Assembly (NCBI RefSeq): GCF_031202265.1
Contig: NZ_CP100604.1
Coordinates: forward strand, 7,484,501-7,548,500
Direction of reading: 5' to 3'
Length of the DNA: 64,000 bases
Source: Bradyrhizobium sp. Ash2021
Lineage (GTDB): Bacteria; Pseudomonadota; Alphaproteobacteria; Rhizobiales; Xanthobacteraceae
The notes below the pieces were generated by a model. It saw nothing but the letters and a program-made list of their open reading frames with translations, was not told the DNA's origin and ran no database searches. Shown here piece after piece: positions 27,408 to 36,099 of the stretch. The position numbers and the translations under genes were made by a program. How positions within the stretch are numbered: the stretch's first letter is position 1; each line of letters begins with the position of its first letter.

Positions 27408-28388
27408 CTATTCGATGACCTCGTCGGCACGGGCGAGCAACGTCGGTGGAAGAATTATGCCGAGCTCCCGCGCCGTTTTGAGGTTGACGGTCAACTCAAA
27501 TCGTACGGGTTGCTCCACCGGCAAGCCCGACGGCTTTGCACCCTTGAGGATCTTGGCGACATAGCCAGCCGAGCGGCGATACATGTCGGGGAAATTTGGG
27601 CCATAGGACAAAAGGCCGCCATCCCTGACATAGCCATCGGACTCCCAGATTGACGGCAGACGATGACGTGTGGCCAGTTCGATCAGTCGCACGCGCTGAA
27701 AATTGAAGAAAGGCGAGGCGAACGTCGCCAGCCCGTTGACACCCCTGCGGACGGCGTCCGCGAACGCAGCGTCGAATTGGTCCACTCCCGCTTCGACGGC
27801 ATCGAATTCGACGCCAAGCGCCTTGGCCGTTGCCGCAGCTTCCTTTAGCCCCGATTCACCCATGCTAGGGTAGCGCAACGCCATCACGTGCGTGACTGAC
27901 GGCGCCGCCTCCTTGAGGATTTCAATTCGTTTGCTTTCGAGATCGGAGTTGGACATTGACAGACCGGTGACGTTGCCGCTCGGCCGCGCCAGCGATGTGA
28001 CAACACCGTTGGCAATGGCGTCACCGACGATAGCAAAGACGATTGGTGCCGTGGTTCCGGCGCGGGTCAACGCGTGCACCGCCTGAGGACCGGCGGTCAC
28101 GACCGCATCGTATCCGCCCTTGCTGACGTCTCCGGCGAGCCGCGATAGGCGAACAGCATCGCCCTCGGTCCAAATATAGTCGACGACGACGTTCTCGCCC
28201 TCGATCAATCCGTTCTCGCGCATCCCTTGCTTGAACCCCTCGAGTTGGCGGGGGTCGATAACGCGAGGACTGGATGCACCGAGATAAGCAATTCGAGGCA
28301 CGCGGCCCTGGCCCTGCTCCGCAAAGGCGGCAGACGGCGGCGTCATCGCCAAGGCTCCAATCAGCGTGATGAACTCGCGCCGTTTCAT
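27408..28388 (-). CDS. Tat-exported ABC_sub_bind family periplasmic protein, copy 4
   Basis: 326 residues from ATG 28388 (MKRREFITLIGALAMTPPSA, twin-Arg signal, cleavage near FAEQ). Landmarks: RIAYLGASSPRVIDPRQLEG, LARPSGNVTGLSMSNSDLES, DGGLLSYGPNFPDMYRRSAG, LPVEQPVRFELTVNLKTARE and PPTLLARADEVIE. It leads the three-gene run 28388-25224 and lies 238 bases downstream of cyclase paralogue B on the same strand, so read-through is possible. Confidence 0.87.
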   Translation of the reverse strand: MKRREFITLIGALAMTPPSAAFAEQGQGRVPRIAYLGASSPRVIDPRQLEGFKQGMRENGLIEGENVVVDYIWTEGDAVRLSRLAGDVSKGGYDAVVTAGPQAVHALTRAGTTAPIVFAIVGDAIANGVVTSLARPSGNVTGLSMSNSDLESKRIEILKEAAPSVTHVMALRYPSMGESGLKEAAATAKALGVEFDAVEAGVDQFDAAFADAVRRGVNGLATFASPFFNFQRVRLIELATRHRLPSIWESDGYVRDGGLLSYGPNFPDMYRRSAGYVAKILKGAKPSGLPVEQPVRFELTVNLKTARELGIILPPTLLARADEVIE

Positions 28389-28626
28389 TCGATCCCTCGT
28401 CAGCGCCATCTCTGGCCACTTCATAGCTTGATGTCAGCGTTGGGTCCATTGGCGTCGATCTTGCCATGTCGACGGCGCAGTTTGCCGAATTGCACAAGCG
28501 CGCCCCCGAAAATACCCATCACGGCCGCGCCGATCGGGTGCGTGAGGCAGGCAAGCCTAGTCGAGACCAGCGGATGGAAGCGGTTTAGCAGGCTCGCCTC
28601 CATGATCCGGACAACGGGATGTTTAA

Positions 28627-30378
28627 CTAGTGCGGTAAGCCCGCGTCACGAAGCGCGGCTGCAATTCGCTCGCGCTCATCCAGCGAGCGGATGGGAAAGG
28701 CTTCCTTGACATGAGAAACCCGAAAATCAGGCTGCAACTTCAGCAGGCGTGCAGCCGCCTCTCGCGCTTCCGCAACTCGCCCGGCGCGTACTGAATTCAT
28801 GATGTATGCTCCCAGCGTCTGAGCATCGGTGCGGTACTGAATTGATTTCACCGCCACGGCCGCACCATCGTCGTACCGCCCCAAGTGAAAAAGCGCGAAC
28901 GACGTCCCGGTCCAGGCGCCCATTCTCAGGGGATCGAGGGGACTGAGCCTGATCATTCTGTCAAAACTTTCGATGGCGCGCTCCGGCTGGGCACACATGA
29001 GCGAGACCCATCCTCGAGAGTGCCACGCCATCGCCAGGTTTGGGTTGAGAGCGACCGCCTGCTCGACCAACGACGCCCCGCGGTCATATTCGTGGCCCAG
29101 GTAGGTTACGACGTGACCGCATCTTGCCAGTGCCAGAGCGTCTTCATTTGCCAGCCTGGAGCCTAGCTCTGCAAACCGGAGCGCTTCAGTCCTCATTTCA
29201 TCAGTAAGTGTGACGCCACTATCCGCCTGCTGCCGCATCAGTGCCGAGGCAGCCACGGCATAAGCGGCGGCATATTCCGGATCTTGCCCGATAGCTTTCT
29301 TGAAGAGCTCATATGCTTCGGGCACGGCCCCTCGATACAGCGACGCCATGCCGCGCAAATAGAAATCGTAGCCGTCCAGCCTGTCCGTTGGCTTTTGAAG
29401 CGCGCGCTCAATCTCGGCTTGCACGAGTTTCGGAGCGATCAAACCCACGACACTGGTGGTGACTTGATCCTGCAAGCCGAACACATCTTCGAGCCCGCCG
29501 TCGAATTTGTCAGCCCAGATATGACTGCCGGTCGCGGCCTCGATAAGCTGTCCGGTGATGCGAACGCGGCTACCCGCCTTTCTCACGCTGCCCTCAAGCA
29601 CGTAGCGCACCCCGAGTTCACGCCCGACCTGCTTGATATCGACCGCCTTGCCCTTGTAAGTGAAGGAGGAATTGCGCGCGATCACGAACAGGGACTTGAA
29701 TCGCGACAGTGCGGTGATGATGTCCTCCACCATGCCGTCGGCGAAATATTCCTGCTCCGGATCTCCCGACATGTTCTGGAACGGCAGAACCGCGATCGAG
29801 GGCTTGTCCGGGAGCGCGAGCGCGGGCGCCGGAACAGAAGCTTGCTTCGCTGTCATACTTTTCGAACCGGCCAATGCGAACACCTGAACCGGTCGCGCGA
29901 TGTTCTTCAGTGCGATTTCGTCCTTGTCGTCGAATGCAACATCGATTCGGTCGCGGACCTGATCGTGCACCGCGCGCGAGATCGAGAGGCCGCCCGGCGC
30001 AGCGATGCTTTCCAGCCGGGCCGCGATATTGACGCCGTCGCCCATCAAATCGTCGCCCTCGACCATCACGTCGCCGACGTGAATGCCGATACGCAGCCGC
30101 ATTTTCCGAGCGTCGTCAAACGCGGACGCCGCCTGCTCGACTTCGGCCTGAATGGCGATCGCACAATTCACGGCCTGAACGGCACTGGCAAACTCCGCCA
30201 GAAATCCGTCGCCCATGATCTTGAACAAGCGCCCCGAATGCTTTGTGATACCCGGCTCGATGATCTCGCGCCGTAGCATGCTCAACCGTGTCAGCGCGTC
30301 GGCCTCATCTGCGCTGACGAGGCGGGAATAGCCGACGACATCGGCGGCGAGGATCGCTGCAAGCCGGCGCTGAGTCAT
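28627..30378 (-). CDS. Class III nucleotide cyclase with TolB-like and TPR domains, paralogue B
   Basis: 583 residues. Cyclase domain: RRLAAILAADVVGYSRLVSA, KIMGDGFLAEFASAVQAVNC, RIGIHVGDVMVEGDDLMGDG. Then the conserved DKPSIAVLPFQNMSGDPEQE and YVLEGSVRKAGSRVRITGQL, then TPRs. Its ATG (30378-30376) overlaps the TGA of paralogue C (ATGA), so translation is coupled to C. The two would be made together, perhaps as a heterodimer, which class III cyclases can form. Substrate unknown. Confidence 0.85.
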   Translation of the reverse strand: MTQRRLAAILAADVVGYSRLVSADEADALTRLSMLRREIIEPGITKHSGRLFKIMGDGFLAEFASAVQAVNCAIAIQAEVEQAASAFDDARKMRLRIGIHVGDVMVEGDDLMGDGVNIAARLESIAAPGGLSISRAVHDQVRDRIDVAFDDKDEIALKNIARPVQVFALAGSKSMTAKQASVPAPALALPDKPSIAVLPFQNMSGDPEQEYFADGMVEDIITALSRFKSLFVIARNSSFTYKGKAVDIKQVGRELGVRYVLEGSVRKAGSRVRITGQLIEAATGSHIWADKFDGGLEDVFGLQDQVTTSVVGLIAPKLVQAEIERALQKPTDRLDGYDFYLRGMASLYRGAVPEAYELFKKAIGQDPEYAAAYAVAASALMRQQADSGVTLTDEMRTEALRFAELGSRLANEDALALARCGHVVTYLGHEYDRGASLVEQAVALNPNLAMAWHSRGWVSLMCAQPERAIESFDRMIRLSPLDPLRMGAWTGTSFALFHLGRYDDGAAVAVKSIQYRTDAQTLGAYIMNSVRAGRVAEAREAAARLLKLQPDFRVSHVKEAFPIRSLDERERIAAALRDAGLPH

Positions 30379-32138
30379 TCGGGCATGCCTGCGATACGGA
30401 AAGCCATGGCCAGCTTTTCGATATCTGTCTTCTGAAAAGGATTCCGTCTTTTGATATCAGAGATGCGCTGGGTGGGGTCCAGTCGCAGCGCCGCCGCGCA
30501 GACTTGTCGCGCTTCTTCAACTCGCCCGGCCATTGCATGGCATGCCATTGCGGCGCGATGCGCAAGTATATAATTTGGTTGCTGCTGCACTGCGATATTT
30601 GCGCATAAAGAGCCCTCCTCATAACGACCGGCCATGAAATGGGCATATGCCATGCCCGAGTGAGCCAAAAAGATCCGTGGTTCAAGCGGGCTCAGGCGCA
30701 AAGCTGCATTAAACTGGTCGATAGCGAGGTCTACTTCGCCAAGAGACGTCAGCGTGAAGCCGTACCAATATCGAGCGGGAGCCAGATTTGGATCGAGGCT
30801 GATAGCGCGCGCCAGCAAAGCCGCTCCAACCTCGACTTCCCCTACGACGAAGGAGACGGTTTGCCCAGCCATGGCAAGCACCATGGGATCGTCTTTATCG
30901 AGTTCAACAGCCCGTCTCGCTAGTCGTCGAGCCTCTTGCACTTCTCGATCAGCGTCAGCAATCCAGGCAAATGCCTTCTTTTGATTGATGCAAAGAGCGC
31001 CAAGCGCATAGGCCAAGGCAAATTCAGGATCAAGCTTGGCAGCGGTGTGAGCGAGATTTAGGGCTTCAAGATTTGCTTCTCGGGTATAGCGATGAGTACT
31101 TGAGAGGGCGCGAAGATAATAATCGTATGCCTGAAGACTCTCGGTCGGCTTCCGCTGAGCGCGCTCCATCTCTGCTCGTTCAAGGCGCGGCGCGATTGCA
31201 CCCAGCACGCTCACCGATACGCGATCTTGCAGATCGAAAATATCCTCGAGTTGGCTGTCAAATCGATCCGCCCAGAGATGCGCTCCTGTCGCTGCATCGA
31301 TCAACTGCCCTGTGATGCGAACCCGGTTCCCAACCTTGCGTACGCTGCCTTCCAGCACATATCGAACCCCGAGCTCGCGTCCGACCTGCTTGATATCGAT
31401 CGCCTTGCCCTTATAGGTGAAGCTCGAATTGCGCGCGATCACGAACAGCGATTTGGATCGCGAGAGCGCGGTGATGATTTCCTCGACCATGCCGTCGGCG
31501 AAATATTCTTGCTCGACATCGCCGCTCATGTTCTGGAACGGCAGGACCGCGATCGACGGCTTATCGGGTAGCGCCGGCTTGGCCGGGGCTTGCGTGACTT
31601 TGCTCGACGCCGAATTCGGCCGGCCAGAACCGCTCGGAGTTACGGCATAGGTCCTGATCGGTTTAGCGATGTTCTTAAGCTGCCGTTCGCCTCGATCCTC
31701 GAATTCCGCCTCGATCTTGCCCTCGATCTCGTTGTGCACCTTGGCGGAGACGAGGATCCCGCCGGGATCGGCGAGCCCTTCGAGACGCGCTGCAACGTTG
31801 ATGCCTTCGCCGTAGACGTCGCCGTCCTCCTGCACGATGACGTCGCCGAGGTTGAGCCCGATCCGCATCCGGATGCCGTCGGGAGAGGCGGACAGTATCC
31901 GCTGGATGTCGATCGCGCATTTCGCGGCCGCAAGCGGACTCGCAAATTCAGCGAGAACGCCGTCGCCGGTCGACTTGATGAGCCTGCCTTGATGACGCGC
32001 AAGGTTGGGGTCGATCACCTCCCGCCGGAGCCGGTTGATCTCAGCGTAGGTCGCCTCCTCGGCGCGTTCCATCATTGCGGAGAAGCCGACCACATCGGCC
32101 GCCAATATTGCCGCGAGTCGCCTTTGAACCTCTGCCAT
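30375..32138 (-). CDS. Class III nucleotide cyclase with TolB-like and TPR domains, paralogue C
   Basis: 587 residues from ATG 32138 (MAEVQRRLAAILAADVVGFS). The first ~210 residues match paralogue A almost perfectly, while the TPR half is unrelated in detail (e.g. RARKNPTNVPDSYDSYLQG in A versus QRKPTESLQAYDYYLRAL in C). Upstream member of the coupled pair C-B. A GGGATGAGGAGCGT leader, nearly the same as that of A, precedes the start. Confidence 0.85.
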   Translation of the reverse strand: MAEVQRRLAAILAADVVGFSAMMERAEEATYAEINRLRREVIDPNLARHQGRLIKSTGDGVLAEFASPLAAAKCAIDIQRILSASPDGIRMRIGLNLGDVIVQEDGDVYGEGINVAARLEGLADPGGILVSAKVHNEIEGKIEAEFEDRGERQLKNIAKPIRTYAVTPSGSGRPNSASSKVTQAPAKPALPDKPSIAVLPFQNMSGDVEQEYFADGMVEEIITALSRSKSLFVIARNSSFTYKGKAIDIKQVGRELGVRYVLEGSVRKVGNRVRITGQLIDAATGAHLWADRFDSQLEDIFDLQDRVSVSVLGAIAPRLERAEMERAQRKPTESLQAYDYYLRALSSTHRYTREANLEALNLAHTAAKLDPEFALAYALGALCINQKKAFAWIADADREVQEARRLARRAVELDKDDPMVLAMAGQTVSFVVGEVEVGAALLARAISLDPNLAPARYWYGFTLTSLGEVDLAIDQFNAALRLSPLEPRIFLAHSGMAYAHFMAGRYEEGSLCANIAVQQQPNYILAHRAAMACHAMAGRVEEARQVCAAALRLDPTQRISDIKRRNPFQKTDIEKLAMAFRIAGMPE

Positions 32139-32404
32139 ACGCTCCTCATCCCCAGATGCCTCTTATAGCGCAGGAGCGAAGCGATGAGCCACACCGCGTT
32201 TGGCCGTCGTCCCCTGTTCCGGACCGGGATTATGATCGTTGGCTTCTGCGGCCTCCTTCTTCCGTTCTGGGTCGTGAGCGGCCGAGACCATTCGCGCGAT
32301 CAGTTCGCGTATGACCACAAACCTCTGAAAGCTGACGTGATTTCGCTGCCGCGGCTCGTGCTGCCGCGCATGCTCCCGGTTCTCAGTAACCGAGGAGTAC
32401 GACC

Positions 32405-33030
32405 ATGCCTGACAATCAATCACTGCTGTTGAACGGCCTTCCCCGCACGCCCTGGAACAAGGGCAAGCTGATCGGACCCAAGCCCCCACTCCGGCCAAAG
32501 CACGTTTGGTCGATCAGAACCCGACTGATAGTCGAGGGCCGCGCCCGTGACCTCGCCATGTTCAATCTGGCCATCGATAGCAAGCTCCGCGGCTGCGATG
32601 TGGTGGCCCTCAAGGTCGAAGACGTTGCGCCGAACGGCTACACGGTCGAGCGAGCAACGGTCCGGCAGAGAAAGACTGGCCGGCCAGTCAAGTTCGAGCT
32701 GACCGAGCAGACGCGGCAAGCTGTCGAAGACTACTTACGGGCGTCGGGCAAGAAGCCCGGTGAGTTTCTATTCTCGGGCCGCCCGCATGGCGGCCATTGC
32801 ATGACGACGCGCCAGTACGCCCGCCTGGTGGCCGAATGGATTGGCAGCATCGGGCTCAATCCGAGGTCGTTCGGTACGCATTCACTGAGACGGACGAAGG
32901 CCACCCTGATCTATCGGCGCACGGGAAACCTTCGCGCCGTCCAGCTCACACCAAAATCGAAAGCACTGTCAGGTATCTCGGTATTGAGGTAGACGACGCG
33001 CTCTCGATAGCGGAACAAGTTGAGGTCTGA
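32405..33030 (+). pseudogene. Short tyrosine recombinase, second copy, disrupted by a 10-bp deletion
   Basis: Similar to the intact integrase at 20142 (PWNKGKLIGPKPPLRPKHVW, SKLRGCDVVALKVEDVAPNG, GTHSLRRTKATLIYRR) until NLRAVQL. There the ten bases that encode LLG of LLGH are missing, so the frame shifts and stops at 32992. The original frame (HTKIESTVRYLGIEVDDALS) resumes at about 32947 and ends at 33030. The catalytic His and Tyr are therefore lost from the reading frame. The 3' part is identical to the intact copy for 140 bases. Non-functional as read. Confidence 0.85.
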
Positions 33031-33036
33031 AATACC

Positions 33037-33062
33037 CGGGCAGAGCGGAAATACTCTGCCCG
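33037..33062 (+). terminator. Hairpin after the broken integrase, identical to 20781-20806
   Basis: CGGGCAGAG-cggaaata-CTCTGCCCG, same stem, loop and distance from the stop as in the intact copy. Confidence 0.7.
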
Positions 33063-33092
33063 ATTAATGTCAGCCGCTTCGGGCCAAAGCGG

Positions 33093-34862
33093 TCATTCGG
33101 GCATTCCAACGAGACGAAAGCCCTCCGCTAATTTGCTTACGTCTTCATCTCTTCGAAAGGGCGAATCTCGGATATTTGCTATTCGTTGCCTCGGGTCGAG
33201 TTCCATTGCCTGTGCAAATGCTGCCTTTGCCTCTACTAAATTCCCTAACAAGGCATGGGACGCCATGGCAACTCGAAGGGCCGATACGTATTTCGGGCTT
33301 TCCCTGAGGGCCGTCTTTGCCCAAGAGAGTGCCTCCACATATTGCCCGGCAAAAAAATGGCAATATGCCAGTCCGGCGTGAGCAATGACAATTCGAGAGT
33401 CTAGCGGACTGAGGCGAATTGCTCGATTAAAAAAATCAACAGCGCCAGCTTCACCCAAATAGAGCTGTACCCATCCTCGCCAATACCAACCGGGTGCGAA
33501 GTTTGGATTAATATCCGTGCCCTTCGCCAGATAGGCCGCACCCTGCTCCAAATGACCACCGACGAATGCCAGCGTCATCCCGCAATGCGCGAGAACTGCA
33601 TGATCGTCCTTGACAAGGTTCAATGCTTTCCAAGCCAGTTGCACGGCCTCGCCGGCTTCCGATGCTTGATCTGCGGTCCAGCGCATAGCTTTTCGTTGCG
33701 AGTAGGAATTGGCGGCTTGCGCATATGCCAAGGCAAATCCAGGATCGAGATCGATCGCTAGATGAAGTTGCTCCAGAGCCTGTTCGTTCGCTTCCTTCTC
33801 AAATTTATAAAGGTATGAAATCGCTCGAAGGTAATAATCATAGGCGCGGAGGTTTTCAGTCGGCTTCCGGCGGGATCGCTCTATTTCGGCGTGCTCCAAC
33901 TTCGGCCAAATCGCGCCTACGACCCTGGCCGTCACCTGATCTTGTAGTTCGAACAGGTCTTCAACGCCGCCGTCAAATCGATCTGCCCAGATGTGAACGC
34001 CGGTGATCGTGTCGATCAACTGGCCAGTGATCCGGAGCCGATTACCAGACTTGCGGACGCTGCCTTCGAGCACATAGCGGACGCCAAGTTCACGCCCCAC
34101 TACCTTGATATCGACTGCCTTTCCCTTGTAGGCGAAACTTGAATTCCGTGCGATCACGAACAGCATAGTTAATCGCGATAACCCCGTGATGATGTCTTCC
34201 ACCATACCGTCAGCGAAATATTCCTGTTCCGGATCGCCACTCATGTTCTGGAACGGCAGCACCGCGATCGAGGGCTTGTCAGGGAGCGCGAGGGGTCTGG
34301 AGGCTTCGGCAGGTGATTTGGCATCACCGATTGGCGACGATGCGGTGCGGACCGCATACAGCCGGACCCGCCGGTCAATGTTCTTCAGTGACCTCTCGCC
34401 AAGGTCATCGAAAGTAAAGTTGGTTTTGCCCCGGACTTGCCTATAGGCATCGTCCGATAGGCAAACGCCGCCCGGCTCGGACTCGCTTTCGACACGGGCA
34501 GCGACGTTGACGCCATCACCAAAAATGTCGTCACCATCGATGATAATGTCGCCGACATTGATGCCGATGCGGAAGCTGATCACTGGCGTGAAACTTTCGC
34601 TTCGTTCGGCCATCTTCTCCTGCACGTCCATCGCACATGCTACGGCGTCGACGGCGCTTGCGAACTCAACCAGCATGCCGTCGCCCGTTGTCTTGACGAT
34701 CCGACCTCTGTGAGAAGAAATTGCTGGGTCGATCACCTCCCGCCGATGCGCCTTCAACGCCTCCAGCGTTCCGACCTCGTCGGAGCCCATTAAGCGGCTA
34801 TAACCGGCGACGTCAGCCGCCAGAACCGCTGCAAGTCGCCGCTCCGTGCGCTCACCGGTCAA
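33093..34862 (-). CDS. Class III nucleotide cyclase with TolB-like and TPR domains, paralogue D
   Basis: 589 residues from TTG 34862, which has GGAG six bases before and gives the family-typical start (M)TGERTERRLAAVLAADVAGY; TTG 34874 is the alternative. Cyclase landmarks: KTTGDGMLVEFASAVDAVAC, RIGINVGDIIIDGDDIFGDG. Then DKPSIAVLPFQNMSGDPEQE and YVLEGSVRKSGNRLRITGQL, then TPR repeats (LYKFEKEANEQALEQLHLAI). The most divergent of the four. It lies beyond the broken integrase and reads towards it. Confidence 0.83.
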   Translation of the reverse strand: MTGERTERRLAAVLAADVAGYSRLMGSDEVGTLEALKAHRREVIDPAISSHRGRIVKTTGDGMLVEFASAVDAVACAMDVQEKMAERSESFTPVISFRIGINVGDIIIDGDDIFGDGVNVAARVESESEPGGVCLSDDAYRQVRGKTNFTFDDLGERSLKNIDRRVRLYAVRTASSPIGDAKSPAEASRPLALPDKPSIAVLPFQNMSGDPEQEYFADGMVEDIITGLSRLTMLFVIARNSSFAYKGKAVDIKVVGRELGVRYVLEGSVRKSGNRLRITGQLIDTITGVHIWADRFDGGVEDLFELQDQVTARVVGAIWPKLEHAEIERSRRKPTENLRAYDYYLRAISYLYKFEKEANEQALEQLHLAIDLDPGFALAYAQAANSYSQRKAMRWTADQASEAGEAVQLAWKALNLVKDDHAVLAHCGMTLAFVGGHLEQGAAYLAKGTDINPNFAPGWYWRGWVQLYLGEAGAVDFFNRAIRLSPLDSRIVIAHAGLAYCHFFAGQYVEALSWAKTALRESPKYVSALRVAMASHALLGNLVEAKAAFAQAMELDPRQRIANIRDSPFRRDEDVSKLAEGFRLVGMPE

Positions 34863-34987
34863 GGAACGCTCCAAAATCCGAATTTGTGCCAGCCATATCT
34901 AAGCATATCGGGCCGCTGTTGGACTAGGACCGACTTCCGGTCAGGGTCATTCGCGACCGGGTCGAGCCGACAGCAAGCCCAGCCATT

Positions 34988-35040
34988 TCCGCTATGCTCC
35001 GATAGCGAACAAATTCCGCAGCCCAGCGAAATGTCGCAAT
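34988..35040 (+). repeat. Dispersed repeat, copy 2 (first copy 18807-18860)
   Basis: TCCGCTATGCTCCGATAGCG...AAATTCCGCAGC...AAATGTCGC. Same orientation as copy 1; lies in the 200-base gap between cyclase D and the E2-like gene. Confidence 0.6.
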
Positions 35041-35074
35041 GTGCGATGGCCGGACGTCGGAGCGAGCATGGGAA

Positions 35075-35746
35075 TCAGCGGGAAGCCATAAGTAAATGGA
35101 CCTCTGCGATCCTTGGAAGAGCAGATCGACCTTCAATGAACCCCACCACTGAGGTCGGCGGCCGTCGGGTATTGAAACCACCCTGAGTGTGGGTCAGGAA
35201 AAGTCCGGCGATTTCAACGAAGTTCAATCGCAGGTCTGATTGCTTGCAGCACTCGGAATACCGCCGAGTTTCCGAGCCGCAACCGCAAAGCTCATTATCT
35301 TGACACTCGCTCTGCCGGTAATACGCTTGCACCCGCGGGTCTGCGCCGAAGAAGCTGTATTGCTTTCCCGGCCATCGGCCGAAAGCCTCCAGGTGAAGAT
35401 GGCGCAGCGTCCAGACGCTGTAGAGGTCCAGCAGTGTCCTGAGATCCCCGCCCTCGGACCATGCCCCATCATCCGGTGAGAAGGCGCAGATCGAACCGTC
35501 TCGGAAGTTGGTGTGGCGTGGCCCTATCCACGCAGTTTCGGCGCCGGCAGTCCAGAAACCCCAAGCACGGGGCCCTAGGCCTGACTGGTACGGAAGGGCT
35601 ACGAGAAACGTGGCCTCCCGCACTAAGCCCGAGATGATCGAGCTTCGTGCGAGAAGCCAAATTCCGTCATCGTCCGGGAAGGCCTGGGACGTGGGGTACG
35701 CCTCAGCAAGGCGTGCTACCTGGCCTTCGTAGGCATCACGAAGCAT
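35075..35746 (-). CDS. Putative E2-fold (ubiquitin-conjugating-like) protein with SEC-C-like zinc motif
   Basis: 223 residues from ATG 35746; a longer open frame runs to 36109 but is Arg-rich and unlike protein upstream of here. Residues about 30-125 read like an E2/RWD fold: ATFLVALPYQSG, then PRHTNFRDGSICAF (the HxN...GxIC of E2 enzymes, with the candidate catalytic Cys), then W and LRTLLDLYSVWTLRHLHLE. Residues about 155-175 hold CGCGSETRRYSECC, close to the SEC-C zinc motif though one residue longer. Prokaryotic E2-like proteins work in ubiquitin-like conjugation and CBASS-type systems; no E1 or JAB gene is seen nearby. E2 identity is inference from pattern only. Confidence 0.55.
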   Translation of the reverse strand: MLRDAYEGQVARLAEAYPTSQAFPDDDGIWLLARSSIISGLVREATFLVALPYQSGLGPRAWGFWTAGAETAWIGPRHTNFRDGSICAFSPDDGAWSEGGDLRTLLDLYSVWTLRHLHLEAFGRWPGKQYSFFGADPRVQAYYRQSECQDNELCGCGSETRRYSECCKQSDLRLNFVEIAGLFLTHTQGGFNTRRPPTSVVGFIEGRSALPRIAEVHLLMASR

Positions 35747-35859
35747 ATCGCCGCCGATCCGTGATGCGGCACCGGCCGACCATGATCTCCGTGCCCCTTG
35801 TCGTCGGGCGGCCCTTTCCCGTGATCGCGATGCTGATCCTCTTTTTCCTTTTCCTTCAT
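35716..35859 (-). CDS. Candidate 47-residue Lys/Asp/His/Gly-rich leader ORF before the E2-like gene
   Basis: ATG 35859 has an excellent AAGGAGAACGGCA leader. The product starts MKEKEKEDQHRDHGKGPPDD and continues KGHGDHGRPVPHHG, ending 31 bases inside the E2-like gene in another frame. Such charged, His/Gly-rich starts resemble the N-termini of prokaryotic multi-ubiquitin proteins (recollection). It may be a real small protein, or the head of a lost upstream gene fused by deletion to the E2-like frame. It makes the gap to the divergent regulator 240 bases, a normal promoter distance. Confidence 0.5.
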   Translation of the reverse strand: MKEKEKEDQHRDHGKGPPDDKGHGDHGRPVPHHGSAAICFVMPTKAR

Positions 35860-36099
35860 TGCCGTTCTCCTTAGCTGGTTTTGCTCTCGGGGACTCTTGA
35901 CCTAGGGCCACCAGGCCCTGGTTGCGCACTACAAGTGGCCGGTGCTCGTCCAAGGCCGCGCCGACCTGCTGCAACACGGCCCGGGTCTCCGCCGCCAAGG
36001 TGGCTTCCCCTGGAATCAGAAATGTGCGAGTCTGTGTCACCCGCACACTCTGCGCCGGAGAGGCCGGTGTGTCAAGGCGTGTCATTCGCACGGACGAAG

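Noticed and set aside
28421..28603. 60-codon ORF between ABC_sub_bind copy 4 and cyclase B
   Set aside because: No ribosome-binding site or homology recognised, and it lies in the spacer of same-strand genes; too weak to list as a gene.
35881..36099. N-terminal extension of the XRE-ImmA gene from 35881 and of the E2-like gene to 36109
   Set aside because: The two extensions would overlap each other on opposite strands, are Pro/Arg-rich, and would leave no promoter space; starts 36100 and 35746/35859 are better.
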